From assembly GCF_035989265.1 (NCBI RefSeq), contig NZ_JAYKZX010000003.1, positions 1,116,001-1,180,000 on the forward strand: a stretch of 64,000 nt of DNA. The letters run 5' to 3'. The position numbers were made by a program, and so were the translations under genes. Numbering within the stretch: the first letter of the stretch is position 1; every line of letters starts with the position of its first letter. The DNA is from Sphingobium sp. HWE2-09 (GTDB lineage: Bacteria > Pseudomonadota > Alphaproteobacteria > Sphingomonadales > Sphingomonadaceae). Shown piece by piece: positions 35,105-44,095 of the stretch. A model generated the notes under the pieces. It searched no databases. It was not told where the DNA came from and saw only the letters and a program-made list of their open reading frames with translations.

Positions 35105-36559
35105 TTAGCGGAACGGCGGTTCGTTGAAGGCGCGCAGCTTGCGGCTGTGCAGTTTCGCGCCTTCCTCACGGAGCAATTCGCAGGTCATCAGCCCGACGCG
35201 CAAATGGCTGGCGATCGCTTCTTCGTAGAAACGGTTCGCCTGTCCCGGCAGCTTCAATTCACCGTGGATCGGCTTGTCCGACACGCAGAGTAGCGTGCCG
35301 TAGGGGACGCGGAAGCGATAGCCCTGCGCGGCGATGGTGGCCAATTCCATGTCGATGCCGACCGCGCGGGACAGGCTGAACCGTAGGGCGGAACTGGAAT
35401 AGCGCAATTCCCAGTTGCGATCGTCGGTGGTGACGACGGTGCCGGTGCGCAGGCGGCGCTTGAAATCCTCCGGATCGCTGTGGCCCAACACGGCTTCGGC
35501 CGCCTGCGCCATCGCGACCTGCACTTCGGCGATGGCGGGCACCGGGATTTCCGGTGGCAACATCGCGTCCAGCACATGATCGTCGCGCAAATAGGCGTGG
35601 GCCAGCACATAGTCGCCGATCCGTTGGCTGGGGCGCAGGCCGCCGCAATGGCCGATCATCAGCCAGGCTTCGGGCCGCACGACGGCCAGATGATCGCAGA
35701 TCGTCTTGGCGTTGGACGGGCCGACGCCGATATTGACGAGCGTGATGCCGCTGCGGTCCGGGGCGATCAGGTGATAGGCGGGCATCTGGTGTCGGCGCCA
35801 GGCGCTGTCGGCGATCATCCGCGCGGGATCGGCGGTTTCGGGCGTCACATATACGCCGCCCGCGCCTGACAGCGCGGTATAGCGGCTGCCGTCACGCTGC
35901 AATTCGTCGCAGGCCCAGGCCACGAATTCATCGACATAGCGGTGATAGTTGGTGAACAGGATGTAACGCTGCACGTGCTCGGCCGGGGTGCCGGTATAAT
36001 GTTTGAGACGCGCCAGCGAAAAGTCTGTGCGCAACCCGTCGAACAGGGCCAGTGGGCGATCGCCATCTACATCCGGCATGAACAGTCCGTCGGCGATCTC
36101 ATCCCCAATTTCGGCCAGTTCGGTGGTGGGGAAATGGCGGGCGAGTTCGGTGGGGGGCGTGCCGTCCAGCGCGCTCATATCCAGCCCGTCGAGCACATAG
36201 GGGAAGGGGATGGCCTGTTCGCTCAGGCCCGTTTCGACCGCCACGCCATAGTCGCGGACCAGCAGGTCCACCTGTTCGGCCAGATAGTCGGCGAACATGG
36301 TGGGCCGGGTGACGGTGGTGACGTAACGCCCCGGCTTCGACAGGCGCGCGAAGGAGCGGCCCGGCGGCGGCGCATCGCTGTCGCCATGATAGGTGATACG
36401 TAATTCGGGATAGCAAAAGCGCCGGTCGGTCTTCGCCTCAGGCGGTGGGACGCTGCCGTCGCGGGCATAGGCCCGCATCGCTTCCCGCAGATTTTCGATG
36501 GATGTCTGATAGATAAGGTCGAGCTGTGCGACCGCCTTGCTGCCGATGCTTTGTGTCAT
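35105..36559 (-). CDS. amn: AMP nucleosidase
   Basis: Cytosolic enzyme that splits AMP into adenine and ribose-5-phosphate, adjusting AMP levels and purine salvage. The 484-residue protein has the Amn N-terminal domain (SIENLREAMRAYARDGSVPP) and a C-terminal nucleoside phosphorylase-like domain with NIGVGPSNAKTICDHLAVVRPEAWLMIGHCGGLR, and VGIDMELATIAAQGYRFRVPYGTLLCVSDKP near the end. Length fits the family. It lies downstream of the peroxiredoxin gene on the same strand but beyond a strong hairpin, and is convergent with the diguanylate cyclase gene, six bases apart. Confidence 0.93.
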   Translation of the reverse strand: MTQSIGSKAVAQLDLIYQTSIENLREAMRAYARDGSVPPPEAKTDRRFCYPELRITYHGDSDAPPPGRSFARLSKPGRYVTTVTRPTMFADYLAEQVDLLVRDYGVAVETGLSEQAIPFPYVLDGLDMSALDGTPPTELARHFPTTELAEIGDEIADGLFMPDVDGDRPLALFDGLRTDFSLARLKHYTGTPAEHVQRYILFTNYHRYVDEFVAWACDELQRDGSRYTALSGAGGVYVTPETADPARMIADSAWRRHQMPAYHLIAPDRSGITLVNIGVGPSNAKTICDHLAVVRPEAWLMIGHCGGLRPSQRIGDYVLAHAYLRDDHVLDAMLPPEIPVPAIAEVQVAMAQAAEAVLGHSDPEDFKRRLRTGTVVTTDDRNWELRYSSSALRFSLSRAVGIDMELATIAAQGYRFRVPYGTLLCVSDKPIHGELKLPGQANRFYEEAIASHLRVGLMTCELLREEGAKLHSRKLRAFNEPPFR

Positions 36560-36607
36560 CGCCCCCTGTTAACGCCTTTGCGTGACGGAAGGAAGACGCA
36601 GCGTGCC

Positions 36608-36642
36608 GATCACGCAGCGGACTTAAAATCCGCTGCGTGATC
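36608..36642. terminator. Terminator-like hairpin after the peroxiredoxin gene
   Basis: Perfect 14-base stem GATCACGCAGCGGA (36608-36621) and TCCGCTGCGTGATC (36629-36642) with a seven-base loop CTTAAAA, starting 10 bases after the peroxiredoxin stop on the minus strand and 49 bases before amn. There is no T-run, so it may terminate weakly or shield the mRNA end. Confidence 0.6.
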
Positions 36643-36651
36643 CGTAGATAA

Positions 36652-37134
36652 TCAGAGCTGTTCCAGCATATGGTCGGCCGATGACACCTTGAAGTCGCCG
36701 GGTTGTTCGACATTCAATTCCAGCACGACGCCGTCCTTGACGATCATCGAGAAACGCTGGCCGCGCGTGCCGAGGCCGAACTTGCTGCCATCCATGGTCA
36801 GGCCCACGGCCTTGGCGAAATCGGCGTTGCCGTCGGCGAGCATCGTGACCTTGCCATCCGTACCGGCCGACTTGCCCCAAGCGCCCATGACGAAGGCGTC
36901 GTTGACGGCGGTGCAGGCGATTTCGTCCACGCCCTTGGCTTTCAATGCCTCGCTCTTGTCCACGAAGCCGGGCAGATGCTTCGCCGAGCAGGTCGGCGTG
37001 AAGGCGCCGGGCACGGAAAAGATGGCGACGGTCTTGCCCGCGAAATACTCTTCCGACGACACGGCTTCGGGGCCATTTTCGGTCATCTTGGTGAAGGTCG
37101 TGCTGGGAAGGCGATCGCCTTTGGAAATGGTCAT
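36652..37134 (-). CDS. Peroxiredoxin (Prx5-type thiol peroxidase)
   Basis: 160-residue thiol peroxidase of the Prx5 subfamily, which reduces hydrogen peroxide and alkyl hydroperoxides with thioredoxin or glutathione/glutaredoxin. The peroxidatic Cys49 lies in VPGAFTPTCSAKHLPGF, with the supporting Thr and the late Arg in GTRGQRFSM. A second Cys at 74 (IACTAVND) could act as resolving residue, but in this subfamily the mechanism varies. AGGAG lies upstream of the start at 37134. It is divergent from yqgE. Confidence 0.92.
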   Translation of the reverse strand: MTISKGDRLPSTTFTKMTENGPEAVSSEEYFAGKTVAIFSVPGAFTPTCSAKHLPGFVDKSEALKAKGVDEIACTAVNDAFVMGAWGKSAGTDGKVTMLADGNADFAKAVGLTMDGSKFGLGTRGQRFSMIVKDGVVLELNVEQPGDFKVSSADHMLEQL

Positions 37135-37278
37135 GCTTATGTCTCCTGCGCCTGTAACGGGCGGGAGGTCGGCGCTCGACCGTCCACTGTCAAGACGCGC
37201 GCATGGGAATATGTCGCAACGCCCGATGCGTGCGACGTGCGTCCTTGGCAAGGCGAAGCGGCTCTCTATATTCAGGCG

Positions 37279-37839
37279 ATGACCCAGGCGCGTTTCTATG
37301 GCGGGCATTTCCTGCTCGCCCTCCCCGGCATGGAGGACATGCGGTTCAACCATTCGGTGGTGGCGTTGTGCGTCCATGACGAAGAGGGCGCATTCGGCAT
37401 TGCAGTGGGCGACGAGATGGAGGGGGTGACCCTGCGCGAACTGCTCGAAAGTTTCGACATCGACGGCAGCAAGGTGGCCGACACGCCGGTGTTGCGCGGC
37501 GGGCCGGTCGAACCGCGCCGCGGGTTCGTGCTGCATTCGCTGGATTGGGGCGGGCAGGACATGGTGCAGATCGGCGACCGTTGGGGCGTGTCGGGATCGC
37601 TCGACATATTGAAGGCGATTGCGGAGGGCCGGGGGCCAAGCCGCTATCTGGTCGCACTGGGCTATGCCGGTTGGGGCGCAGGGCAGTTGGAGCAAGAAAT
37701 GCATGGCGAGAGCTGGTTCCTGGCCGATGGCGATCCAGCGCTATTATTTGATACGCCAACCCCGCGCCGTTGGGCGGCCGCCTATGCGGCGGCCGGGGTC
37801 GATGCGTCGCATCTCGTATCGGGCGCGGGTTCGGCCTAA
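37279..37839 (+). CDS. YqgE/AlgH family protein (UPF0301)
   Basis: 186-residue protein of the AlgH/YqgE family, typical length 187. Conserved features are FLLALPGMEDMRFNHSVVALCVHDEEGAFGIAVG, the GGPVEPRRGFVLHS block near residue 76, and ALGYAGWGAGQLEQEM near 130. The molecular role of the family is unresolved; in Pseudomonas AlgH was linked to alginate gene expression. The first ATG with family-like sequence is at 37279. Its own promoter would lie in the 144-base gap shared with the divergent peroxiredoxin gene. Confidence 0.9.
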   Translation: MTQARFYGGHFLLALPGMEDMRFNHSVVALCVHDEEGAFGIAVGDEMEGVTLRELLESFDIDGSKVADTPVLRGGPVEPRRGFVLHSLDWGGQDMVQIGDRWGVSGSLDILKAIAEGRGPSRYLVALGYAGWGAGQLEQEMHGESWFLADGDPALLFDTPTPRRWAAAYAAAGVDASHLVSGAGSA

Positions 37840-37980
37840 GCCGTCCATCCCCCGGGACAGGCACATAAAGAAATCTTTATATAAGTTGCCATCGACGCCG
37901 CCGGTTGGTAAGGCGCTTGCCATCGCCGCTGCCAGTCCTGTGCTGGCGGGGCACAATTCTAAGCTGACGGAGATACGATC
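37840..37980 (+). other. ahcY leader region
   Basis: 141-base gap between yqgE and ahcY. It contains an A/T-rich patch (AAAGAAATCTTTATATAAG) and further on a hairpin GCCAG-N7-CTGGC, extendable with wobble pairs to seven base pairs. GGAGAT before the GTG start is the ribosome-binding site. I compared it by eye with SAH, SAM-II and SAM/SAH riboswitch cores and see no clear match, so a riboswitch is not claimed. Confidence 0.4.
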
Positions 37981-39399
37981 GTGGCCACTGCACCCGCCAC
38001 TCAGGCGCAGGATTATGTGATCGCCGATATCGCCCTTGCCGCCTTTGGGCGCAAGGAAATGGACATCGCCGAAACCGAAATGCCCGGCCTGATGGCGCTG
38101 CGCGCCGAATTCGGCCCGTCGCAGCCGCTCAAGGGCGCGCGCATCACCGGCTCGCTGCACATGACGATCCAGACTGCCGTTCTGATCGAAACGCTGACGG
38201 CGCTGGGCGCGGAAGTGCGCTGGGCGACCTGCAACATCTATTCGACGCAGGACCATGCCGCCGCCGCGATCGCCGCGTCGGGCGTGCCGGTCTTTGCGAT
38301 CAAGGGCGAGACGCTCGAAGAATATTGGGACTATGTCGAGCGCATCTTCGACTGGCACAATCATGAGTCCGGCGTCTGCAACATGATCCTGGACGATGGC
38401 GGCGACGCCACCATGTTCGCGCTGTGGGGCGCGCGCGTCGAGGCCGGTGAAGAATTGTTCACGCCGTCCAACGAAGAAGAGGAAATCTTCGTAAAGACGC
38501 TCAAGCGCGTGCTGGCCGAACGCCCCGGCTTCCTGACCAAGACGGTCGCGAGCATCAAGGGCGTGTCGGAAGAGACGACGACCGGCGTTCACCGCCTGTA
38601 TGAGCTGAGCAAGAAGGGCAAGCTGCCCTTCCCGGCGATCAACGTGAACGACAGCGTCACCAAGTCGAAGTTCGACAATCTCTACGGCTGCAAGGAAAGC
38701 TTGGTGGACGCGATCCGTCGCGGCACCGACGTCATGCTGGCGGGCAAGATCGCCTGCGTCGCGGGCTTCGGCGATGTCGGCAAGGGCAGCGCTGCCTCGC
38801 TCCGCAATGGCGGCGCGCGCGTGCTGGTGACCGAAGTCGATCCGATCTGCGCGCTGCAGGCGGCGATGGAAGGCTATGAAGTCTTGACGATGGAAGAGGC
38901 CGCACCGCGCGCCGACATCTTCGTCACTGCTACCGGCAATGAAGGCGTGCTGACCGTCGACCATATGCGCGCGATGAAGAATATGGCGATCGTATCCAAC
39001 ATCGGCCATTTCGACAGCGAGATCGAGATTGCGGGTCTGTCCAACATGAAGTGGACCGAGATCAAGCCGCAGGTCGATGAAGTCGAATTCCCCGACGGCA
39101 AGAAGATCATCGTCCTGTCGAAGGGCCGCCTGGTCAACCTGGGCAACGCCACCGGCCACCCCAGCTTCGTGATGTCGGCCAGCTTCACAAACCAGACGCT
39201 GGCGCAGATCGAACTGTGGACCAAGAGCGAGCAATATAAGAACGACGTCTATGTGCTGCCCAAGCATCTGGACGAGAAGGTCGCCGAACTGCATCTTGAA
39301 AAGTTGGGCGTGAAGCTGACCAAGCTGAGCCAGAAGCAGGCCGATTATATCGGCGTGCCGGTGGAAGGCCCGTTCAAGCCGGATCATTACCGCTATTAA
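37981..39399 (+). CDS. ahcY: Adenosylhomocysteinase
   Basis: NAD-dependent enzyme that hydrolyses S-adenosylhomocysteine to adenosine and homocysteine, clearing the product inhibitor of methyltransferases. The 472-residue protein shows the substrate region [18 protein letters not shown], the [13 protein letters not shown] block with catalytic Lys and Asp, the NAD-binding motif [15 protein letters not shown] near residue 260, and the C-terminal KPDHYRY that is characteristic of the family. The start is a GTG at 37981 with GGAGAT upstream. It is a stand-alone gene ahead of the divL operon. Confidence 0.96.
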   Translation: MATAPATQAQDYVIADIALAAFGRKEMDIAETEMPGLMALRAEFGPSQPLKGARITGSLHMTIQTAVLIETLTALGAEVRWATCNIYSTQDHAAAAIAASGVPVFAIKGETLEEYWDYVERIFDWHNHESGVCNMILDDGGDATMFALWGARVEAGEELFTPSNEEEEIFVKTLKRVLAERPGFLTKTVASIKGVSEETTTGVHRLYELSKKGKLPFPAINVNDSVTKSKFDNLYGCKESLVDAIRRGTDVMLAGKIACVAGFGDVGKGSAASLRNGGARVLVTEVDPICALQAAMEGYEVLTMEEAAPRADIFVTATGNEGVLTVDHMRAMKNMAIVSNIGHFDSEIEIAGLSNMKWTEIKPQVDEVEFPDGKKIIVLSKGRLVNLGNATGHPSFVMSASFTNQTLAQIELWTKSEQYKNDVYVLPKHLDEKVAELHLEKLGVKLTKLSQKQADYIGVPVEGPFKPDHYRY

Positions 39400-39413
39400 G
39401 GCGGGCCTGGGTG

Positions 39414-39431
39414 CCCCGGCGCAGGCCGGGG
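39414..39431. terminator. Hairpin after ahcY
   Basis: Seven-base perfect stem CCCCGGC (39414-39420) and GCCGGGG (39425-39431) with loop GCAG, 14 bases after the ahcY stop. It is a short GC-rich hairpin without a T-run; it could also be one half of an extragenic palindrome. Confidence 0.45.
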
Positions 39432-39605
39432 AACGGCGTCTTTCGATGATCCGGTCAACCCCTATGGTAAATGAACGAACAGAAGGGAGGCGGCGACGTC
39501 TCCCTTTTTCTTGCGCGACCGCTTTCCGATGCGATCGATCTGCGTTAGGCCCAACCGGCTTATGAACAGGGACAGGCAGGTCGCGCGGGTCGGGGGACGG
39601 ATGTC

Positions 39606-41954
39606 ATGACGACATTGTCTCCCTATGCCGCCATCATCTTCGGCGTGGTACTGGCCGGATGGCTGGGTGCGGCCGTGTGGGCCTTGCTCAGCGGGCAGCG
39701 GATGCGGCGCGAAGGCACCCACGCGCAGGGCAAGCTCGACCGGCTGACCATGTTGCTGGCGTCGGCCCCGGCTGCGCCGATCATCATTCACCCCGACGGG
39801 CGGCTGGAGGCGGCCGATCGCTTAGCCAAATGGCTGGGCAAGCCGCGCGTGCCGACCTTCGCGTCCGAACTGACCGCATCCGATGGCGGGTTGGAGCCGG
39901 AAGACGCCGCCGCACTGGCGCTGGAGATCGCGTCGGCGCAACGAGCGGGCAAGAGTTTCGCGCTGCCGGTGCGCGGGATGGGATCGGCGCGGCTGCTGCT
40001 GGTGCGTGGCGCGCCTGCGGGGCCGGGCATTGCGGAGAGCGGCGGCGTCATCCTGTGGATATTCGACGCGACCGACAGCCAGGCGGAGATCCAGACCTTG
40101 CGCGGGCATGTCGAGCAATTGCGCGACGCGCTGGAGGCGCTGGCGGGGCTGGTGGAGGCCGCGCCCTTCCCGATGTGGCATCGCACGCCCGACCTGCGGC
40201 TGAGCTTAGTTAACAGTGCCTATGTGCGCGCCGTCGATGCAGCGGGCGCGGGCGATGTCATCACGCATGGCACCGAACTGGTCGAAACCGTCGCGGGCCT
40301 GACGCCCGAGGCCGCCGCTGCCGACGCGATCGCCCGCGACGAGCCGGTCGAGCGCATGGTGCCCGCCACGATCGACGGCGAACGGCGCACGATGCGCGTG
40401 GTCGACGTGCCGCTGGGCGCCGCCGGCGTCGCGGGCTATGCCGTCGATCAGCATGAACTGGAACAGGCGCGGGTCGAGCATCGGCGGTTGCAGGCGGCGC
40501 AGCGCGACCTGCTGGACCGGCTGTCGGCCGGCGTGGCGCAGTTCGGTCCGGATCGGGCGCTGCGCTTCTGGAACCAGCCTTTCATCAGCCTGTTCGGCCT
40601 GCATCAGGACGCTCTGGCGGACGCGCCGCCGTTCGAACGCGTGCTGGACCAGATGCGCGACGCGCGCCGCTTGCCCGAGCATCGCGACTTTCCCGCCTGG
40701 CGCGCGGAGCGGCGACAATGGTTCCTGTCGCCCGAACCGCTGGAGGAAAATTGGCTGCTGCAGGACGGGACGCATCTGCGCGTCTATGCCCAGCCGCTGC
40801 CTGATGGCGGGCTGCTGCTGATCTTCGAGGATCGCACCGAGCAGGTGCAATTGTCGAGCGCGCGCGACACGTTGCTGCGGGTGCGCACCGCGACCTTCGA
40901 CAATCTGTTTAAATCGATCGGGGTCTTTTCCTCCGACGGACGCTTGCAGATGTGGAACAGCCGGTTCCGCACCATCTGGGGCGCGAATGAGGAATTGCTG
41001 GCGGGCCACCCGCGTATCGACGATCTGATGCGAGCGGTGCAGGCGCAATTGACCAAGCCGGAACAGGCCAATCTGGTGCGCGAACTGGTGCGGGCCGCCA
41101 CGGTGGAGCGCAAGCAACGCATGGGGCATGTCGGCTTTGCCGATGGGCAAATCTTTGAATTTGCGGCGATCCCGCTGCCCGATGGCAATGCGCTGTTCAC
41201 GATGCTAGACGTGACCGATAGCCGCCGGGTGGAACAGGTGCTGCGCGACCGCAACAAGGCGCTGGAGCAGGCGGACAAGGTCAAGACCGCCTTCGTTACC
41301 AATATGAGCTACGAACTGCGCACCCCGCTCACCACCATTTCCGGGTTCGCGGAGATGATGAGCGCCGGTTACGCCGGGGATCTGAGCGCATCGGCGAAGG
41401 ACTATGTCGACGGCATCCTCAAGAGTACGGCGCGGCTGTCGATGCTGATCGACAATGTGCTGGACCTGACGCAGGGGGAGGTCGGCACGCTGCCGATCGA
41501 TCATGCGCGCGTGGACCTGGCCGCGGTGGTACGGGCGAGCGCGAACGCGATGACGATGGACGCGCAGGCCAAGGGGATCGCGGTCGAGGTGACGGTGCAG
41601 GACAGCCTGGGCGTAGTGTCCGGCGACGCCCGGCGGATCGGGCAGGCGATCGATCATCTGTTGGAAAACGCCATCCGCTATTGCGGCAAGAGCAGCCGCA
41701 TCCTGCTGCATGGCGACGGCGTGGCGGACAAGGCGCGGATCGTCGTGTCCGATAACGGTCCCGGCATCCCGCCCGCGCAGCAAAAGGCGATCTTCGATCC
41801 CGCCGCCCGCGCCGGGCAGGCGCGCAAGGGCGGCCGGGCCGGGATCGGCCTGCCGCTGGCGCGCCAACTGGCCGAAGCGCATGGCGGGACGCTGGAACTG
41901 GTATCGGAAGCCGGGCGCGGCACCATGGCCGTGATCGAACTGCCGCGTGGCTGA
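39606..41954 (+). CDS. divL: DivL-like sensor kinase homologue with Tyr in the H-box
   Basis: 782-residue membrane-anchored histidine kinase homologue. One membrane helix (about residues 8-28) is followed by several PAS-like segments (about 40-540), a HisKA domain (about 555-630) and an HATPase domain (about 665-780) with N-box HLLENAIRYC, DNGPGIPP and GRAGIGLPLARQL. The H-box reads NMSYELRTPLTTISGF: Tyr569 replaces the phospho-accepting His, the hallmark of DivL of Caulobacter, which acts with DivK and CckA in cell-cycle control. The overlap with tsaE and the following gene order also fit the divL locus. Signalling is therefore probably by interaction, not by His phosphotransfer. A 206-base gap before it should hold its promoter; I recognised no CtrA site. 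Confidence 0.88.
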   Translation: MTTLSPYAAIIFGVVLAGWLGAAVWALLSGQRMRREGTHAQGKLDRLTMLLASAPAAPIIIHPDGRLEAADRLAKWLGKPRVPTFASELTASDGGLEPEDAAALALEIASAQRAGKSFALPVRGMGSARLLLVRGAPAGPGIAESGGVILWIFDATDSQAEIQTLRGHVEQLRDALEALAGLVEAAPFPMWHRTPDLRLSLVNSAYVRAVDAAGAGDVITHGTELVETVAGLTPEAAAADAIARDEPVERMVPATIDGERRTMRVVDVPLGAAGVAGYAVDQHELEQARVEHRRLQAAQRDLLDRLSAGVAQFGPDRALRFWNQPFISLFGLHQDALADAPPFERVLDQMRDARRLPEHRDFPAWRAERRQWFLSPEPLEENWLLQDGTHLRVYAQPLPDGGLLLIFEDRTEQVQLSSARDTLLRVRTATFDNLFKSIGVFSSDGRLQMWNSRFRTIWGANEELLAGHPRIDDLMRAVQAQLTKPEQANLVRELVRAATVERKQRMGHVGFADGQIFEFAAIPLPDGNALFTMLDVTDSRRVEQVLRDRNKALEQADKVKTAFVTNMSYELRTPLTTISGFAEMMSAGYAGDLSASAKDYVDGILKSTARLSMLIDNVLDLTQGEVGTLPIDHARVDLAAVVRASANAMTMDAQAKGIAVEVTVQDSLGVVSGDARRIGQAIDHLLENAIRYCGKSSRILLHGDGVADKARIVVSDNGPGIPPAQQKAIFDPAARAGQARKGGRAGIGLPLARQLAEAHGGTLELVSEAGRGTMAVIELPRG

Positions 41955-42405
41955 CGCATCCATGCAGATCGGCGGGGAAGCTGCGATGCTGGAGTTGGGG
42001 CGGCGGATCGCTGTCCATGCCCGGATCGGCGACGTCATCGCGCTGGAAGGCGGTTTGGGCGCGGGCAAGACGACGCTGGCGCGCGGCCTGTTGGAAGCCT
42101 TGGGGCTGGAAGGTGAAGCGCCCAGTCCCAGCTTCGCCATCGTCCAGCCCTATGACGTGCCGGAGGTGCGACTGCCGGTCGCGCATGTCGATCTCTACCG
42201 GCTGGACGATGCGGCGGAGGCCGAGGAACTGGCGCTGGGCGACTATCTGATGGACAGCCTGCTGATCATCGAATGGCCCGATCGACTGGGCGATGCTCTA
42301 TGGCCGCATGCGCTGCGACTGACCATCGAGATGGAGGCGGATGACGCGCGGCGCTTGACAGCAGCCGTGCCGGACGCTTGGACGGAGCGATGGTCACAGA
42401 TATGA
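41947..42405 (+). CDS. tsaE: tRNA threonylcarbamoyladenosine biosynthesis protein TsaE
   Basis: ATPase partner of TsaB/TsaD in making the universal t6A modification at position 37 of tRNAs reading ANN codons. The 152-residue protein has Walker A GGLGAGKTTLARGLLEALG near residue 33, PSPSFAIVQPYD near 60 and HVDLYRLDDAAEAEELALGDYL near 77, ending in LIIEWPDRLGDAL. The GTG start at 41947 overlaps divL by eight bases; an ATG five codons later is the alternative. It is part of the overlapping chain to addA. Confidence 0.93.
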   Translation: MADASMQIGGEAAMLELGRRIAVHARIGDVIALEGGLGAGKTTLARGLLEALGLEGEAPSPSFAIVQPYDVPEVRLPVAHVDLYRLDDAAEAEELALGDYLMDSLLIIEWPDRLGDALWPHALRLTIEMEADDARRLTAAVPDAWTERWSQI

Positions 42406-43388
42406 TCCCGCCCGCCGCCGCGCCCGCCTTCCTCGCCGACGCGGGATGGAGCGACGCCGCCATCGTCCCGCTCGCCGGTGACGCATCCTTCCGCCGCTAT
42501 TTCCGCGTGATCGACGGCGGTCGCCGCGCCGTGTTGATGGATGCGCCGCCGCCGCATGAAGACCCGCGCCCGTTCATCGCTATTGCCGAACATCTGCTGG
42601 CAGACGGCTTCGCCGCGCCGCAGATATTGGCGCGCGACCTGGATCAGGGGCTGGTCTTGATCGAGGATTTCGGTGACCTGCGGGTCAAGGAGCATATGGA
42701 CGCCGATCCCGACGCGGAGTTGGCGGTTTATGCGCGCGCGATCGACCTGTTGGCCGACCTGCATCGCCTGCCTGCCGCCGATGTGCCGCCCTATGACCGT
42801 GCCGTTTACCAGCGGGAAGTCGGGTTGCTGACCGAATGGTATTGCCCCGCCATCGGGCTGGATGTCGATGGCGACGCCTATGTGCGCGCCTGGGACGCGG
42901 TGCTGCCACTGGTGGAGCAGTCCGCCAGCCCGACGGTGACGGTGCTGCGCGACTATCATGCCGAAAATATCATGCTGATCGATGGTACGGCTTCCCATGG
43001 GCTGGGCCTGCTCGACTTTCAGGACGCATTGGCGGGGCACCCGGCCTATGATCTGGTGTCGCTGTTGCAGGACGCACGACGCGACGTGCCTGTCGCGGTG
43101 GAGGCGGCGATGCTGGCCCACTACAAAGCCGTAGCGTCCCCACCCGCCGATTTCGATGCCGCCTATGCGGTGCTGGGCGCGCAGCGCAATGCGAAGATCA
43201 TCGGCATCTTCACCCGCCTGTGGAAGCGGGACGGCAAGCCGCGCTATCTGTCCTATCTGCCGCGTATGTGGGGGCTGCTGGAGCGTGACCTGGCCCATCC
43301 GGCGCTCGCGCCGGTCGCGGATTGGTTCGCCGCCAACATCCCCGCCGACAAGCGGCACAACGCGCTGGAGGCGTTCGCATCCGCATGA
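42390..43388 (+). CDS. amgK: Aminoglycoside phosphotransferase-fold sugar kinase, AmgK-like
   Basis: 332-residue kinase of the aminoglycoside phosphotransferase fold. It matches AmgK, which phosphorylates N-acetylmuramate/N-acetylglucosamine at C1 in peptidoglycan recycling. Visible motifs are the nucleotide-loop region VPLAGDASFRRYFRV near residue 24, the catalytic block LRDYHAENIMLID near 190 (His, Asp and Asn of the Brenner motif), and the metal-binding LGLLDFQDALAGHPAYDL near 207. The adjacent MurU-type gene, overlapping by four bases, strongly supports this role. In Pseudomonas the pair bypasses the fosfomycin target MurA. It overlaps tsaE by 16 bases. Confidence 0.88.
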   Translation: MVTDMIPPAAAPAFLADAGWSDAAIVPLAGDASFRRYFRVIDGGRRAVLMDAPPPHEDPRPFIAIAEHLLADGFAAPQILARDLDQGLVLIEDFGDLRVKEHMDADPDAELAVYARAIDLLADLHRLPAADVPPYDRAVYQREVGLLTEWYCPAIGLDVDGDAYVRAWDAVLPLVEQSASPTVTVLRDYHAENIMLIDGTASHGLGLLDFQDALAGHPAYDLVSLLQDARRDVPVAVEAAMLAHYKAVASPPADFDAAYAVLGAQRNAKIIGIFTRLWKRDGKPRYLSYLPRMWGLLERDLAHPALAPVADWFAANIPADKRHNALEAFASA

Positions 43389-44095
43389 TCGACACCGCCA
43401 TGCTGATGGCCGCAGGCCTGGGCAAGCGCATGCGTCCGCTCACCGCCACCCGGCCCAAGCCTTTGGTGAAGGTGGCGGGCAAGCCGCTGATGGACCATGC
43501 GCTCGACCGGCTGGAGGCAGGCGGCATCCGCAAGGTCGTGGTCAACGTCCATTATCTGGCGGACACGGTGGAAGCGCATTTGAAGGCGCGCAAATGCGGG
43601 ATGGATTTCACCGTATCGGACGAACGCGCCCAGTTGCTGGAAACCGGCGGTGGCTTGATCAAGGCCAATCCGTTGCTGGGCGACGCGCCTTTCTTCTGCG
43701 CCAATAGCGACAATCTGTGGATCGACGGGCCGCAGGAGACGCTGGGCATGATGCAGCGTGTCTGGGATTCCGAACGGATGGATGCGCTGTTGCTGCTGGT
43801 GCCGCTGGCGCGGGCGACCTGCCATAGCGGGCCGGGCGATTTCCACATGGATGCGAACGGACGGCTCAGTCGCCGCAAGACGGCGCATGTGGCGCCCTTC
43901 GTCTTTACCGGCGTGCAGATAATGTCGCCGACGCTGTTGGTCGATCCGCCGGGCGACGTCTTTTCCACTAATGTCTTCTGGAACCGCGCGATAGATGCCG
44001 GGCGGCTTTATGGTGTGTCGCATCAGGGATTGTGGTTCGACGTCGGCACGCCGCAGGCCATCCCGGTCGTGGAAGCCATGCTGACCCATGGGTGA
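43385..44095 (+). CDS. murU: N-acetylmuramate-1-phosphate uridylyltransferase-like nucleotidyltransferase (MurU)
   Basis: 236-residue nucleotidyltransferase that would convert MurNAc-1-phosphate to UDP-MurNAc, completing the AmgK/MurU recycling route. The signature AMLMAAGLGKRMRPLTATRPKPLVKVAGKPL is at residues 5-35, ETGGGLIKANPLLGDAPFFCANSD near 80-105, and a late LWFDVGTPQAI motif. The ATG at 43385 overlaps the amgK stop (ATGA). The start of addB lies eight bases inside its end. Confidence 0.9.
   Translation: MIDTAMLMAAGLGKRMRPLTATRPKPLVKVAGKPLMDHALDRLEAGGIRKVVVNVHYLADTVEAHLKARKCGMDFTVSDERAQLLETGGGLIKANPLLGDAPFFCANSDNLWIDGPQETLGMMQRVWDSERMDALLLLVPLARATCHSGPGDFHMDANGRLSRRKTAHVAPFVFTGVQIMSPTLLVDPPGDVFSTNVFWNRAIDAGRLYGVSHQGLWFDVGTPQAIPVVEAMLTHG

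Noticed and set aside
37840..37980. SAH or SAM riboswitch before ahcY
   Set aside because: Only one short hairpin is evident and none of the conserved core sequences I know could be matched.
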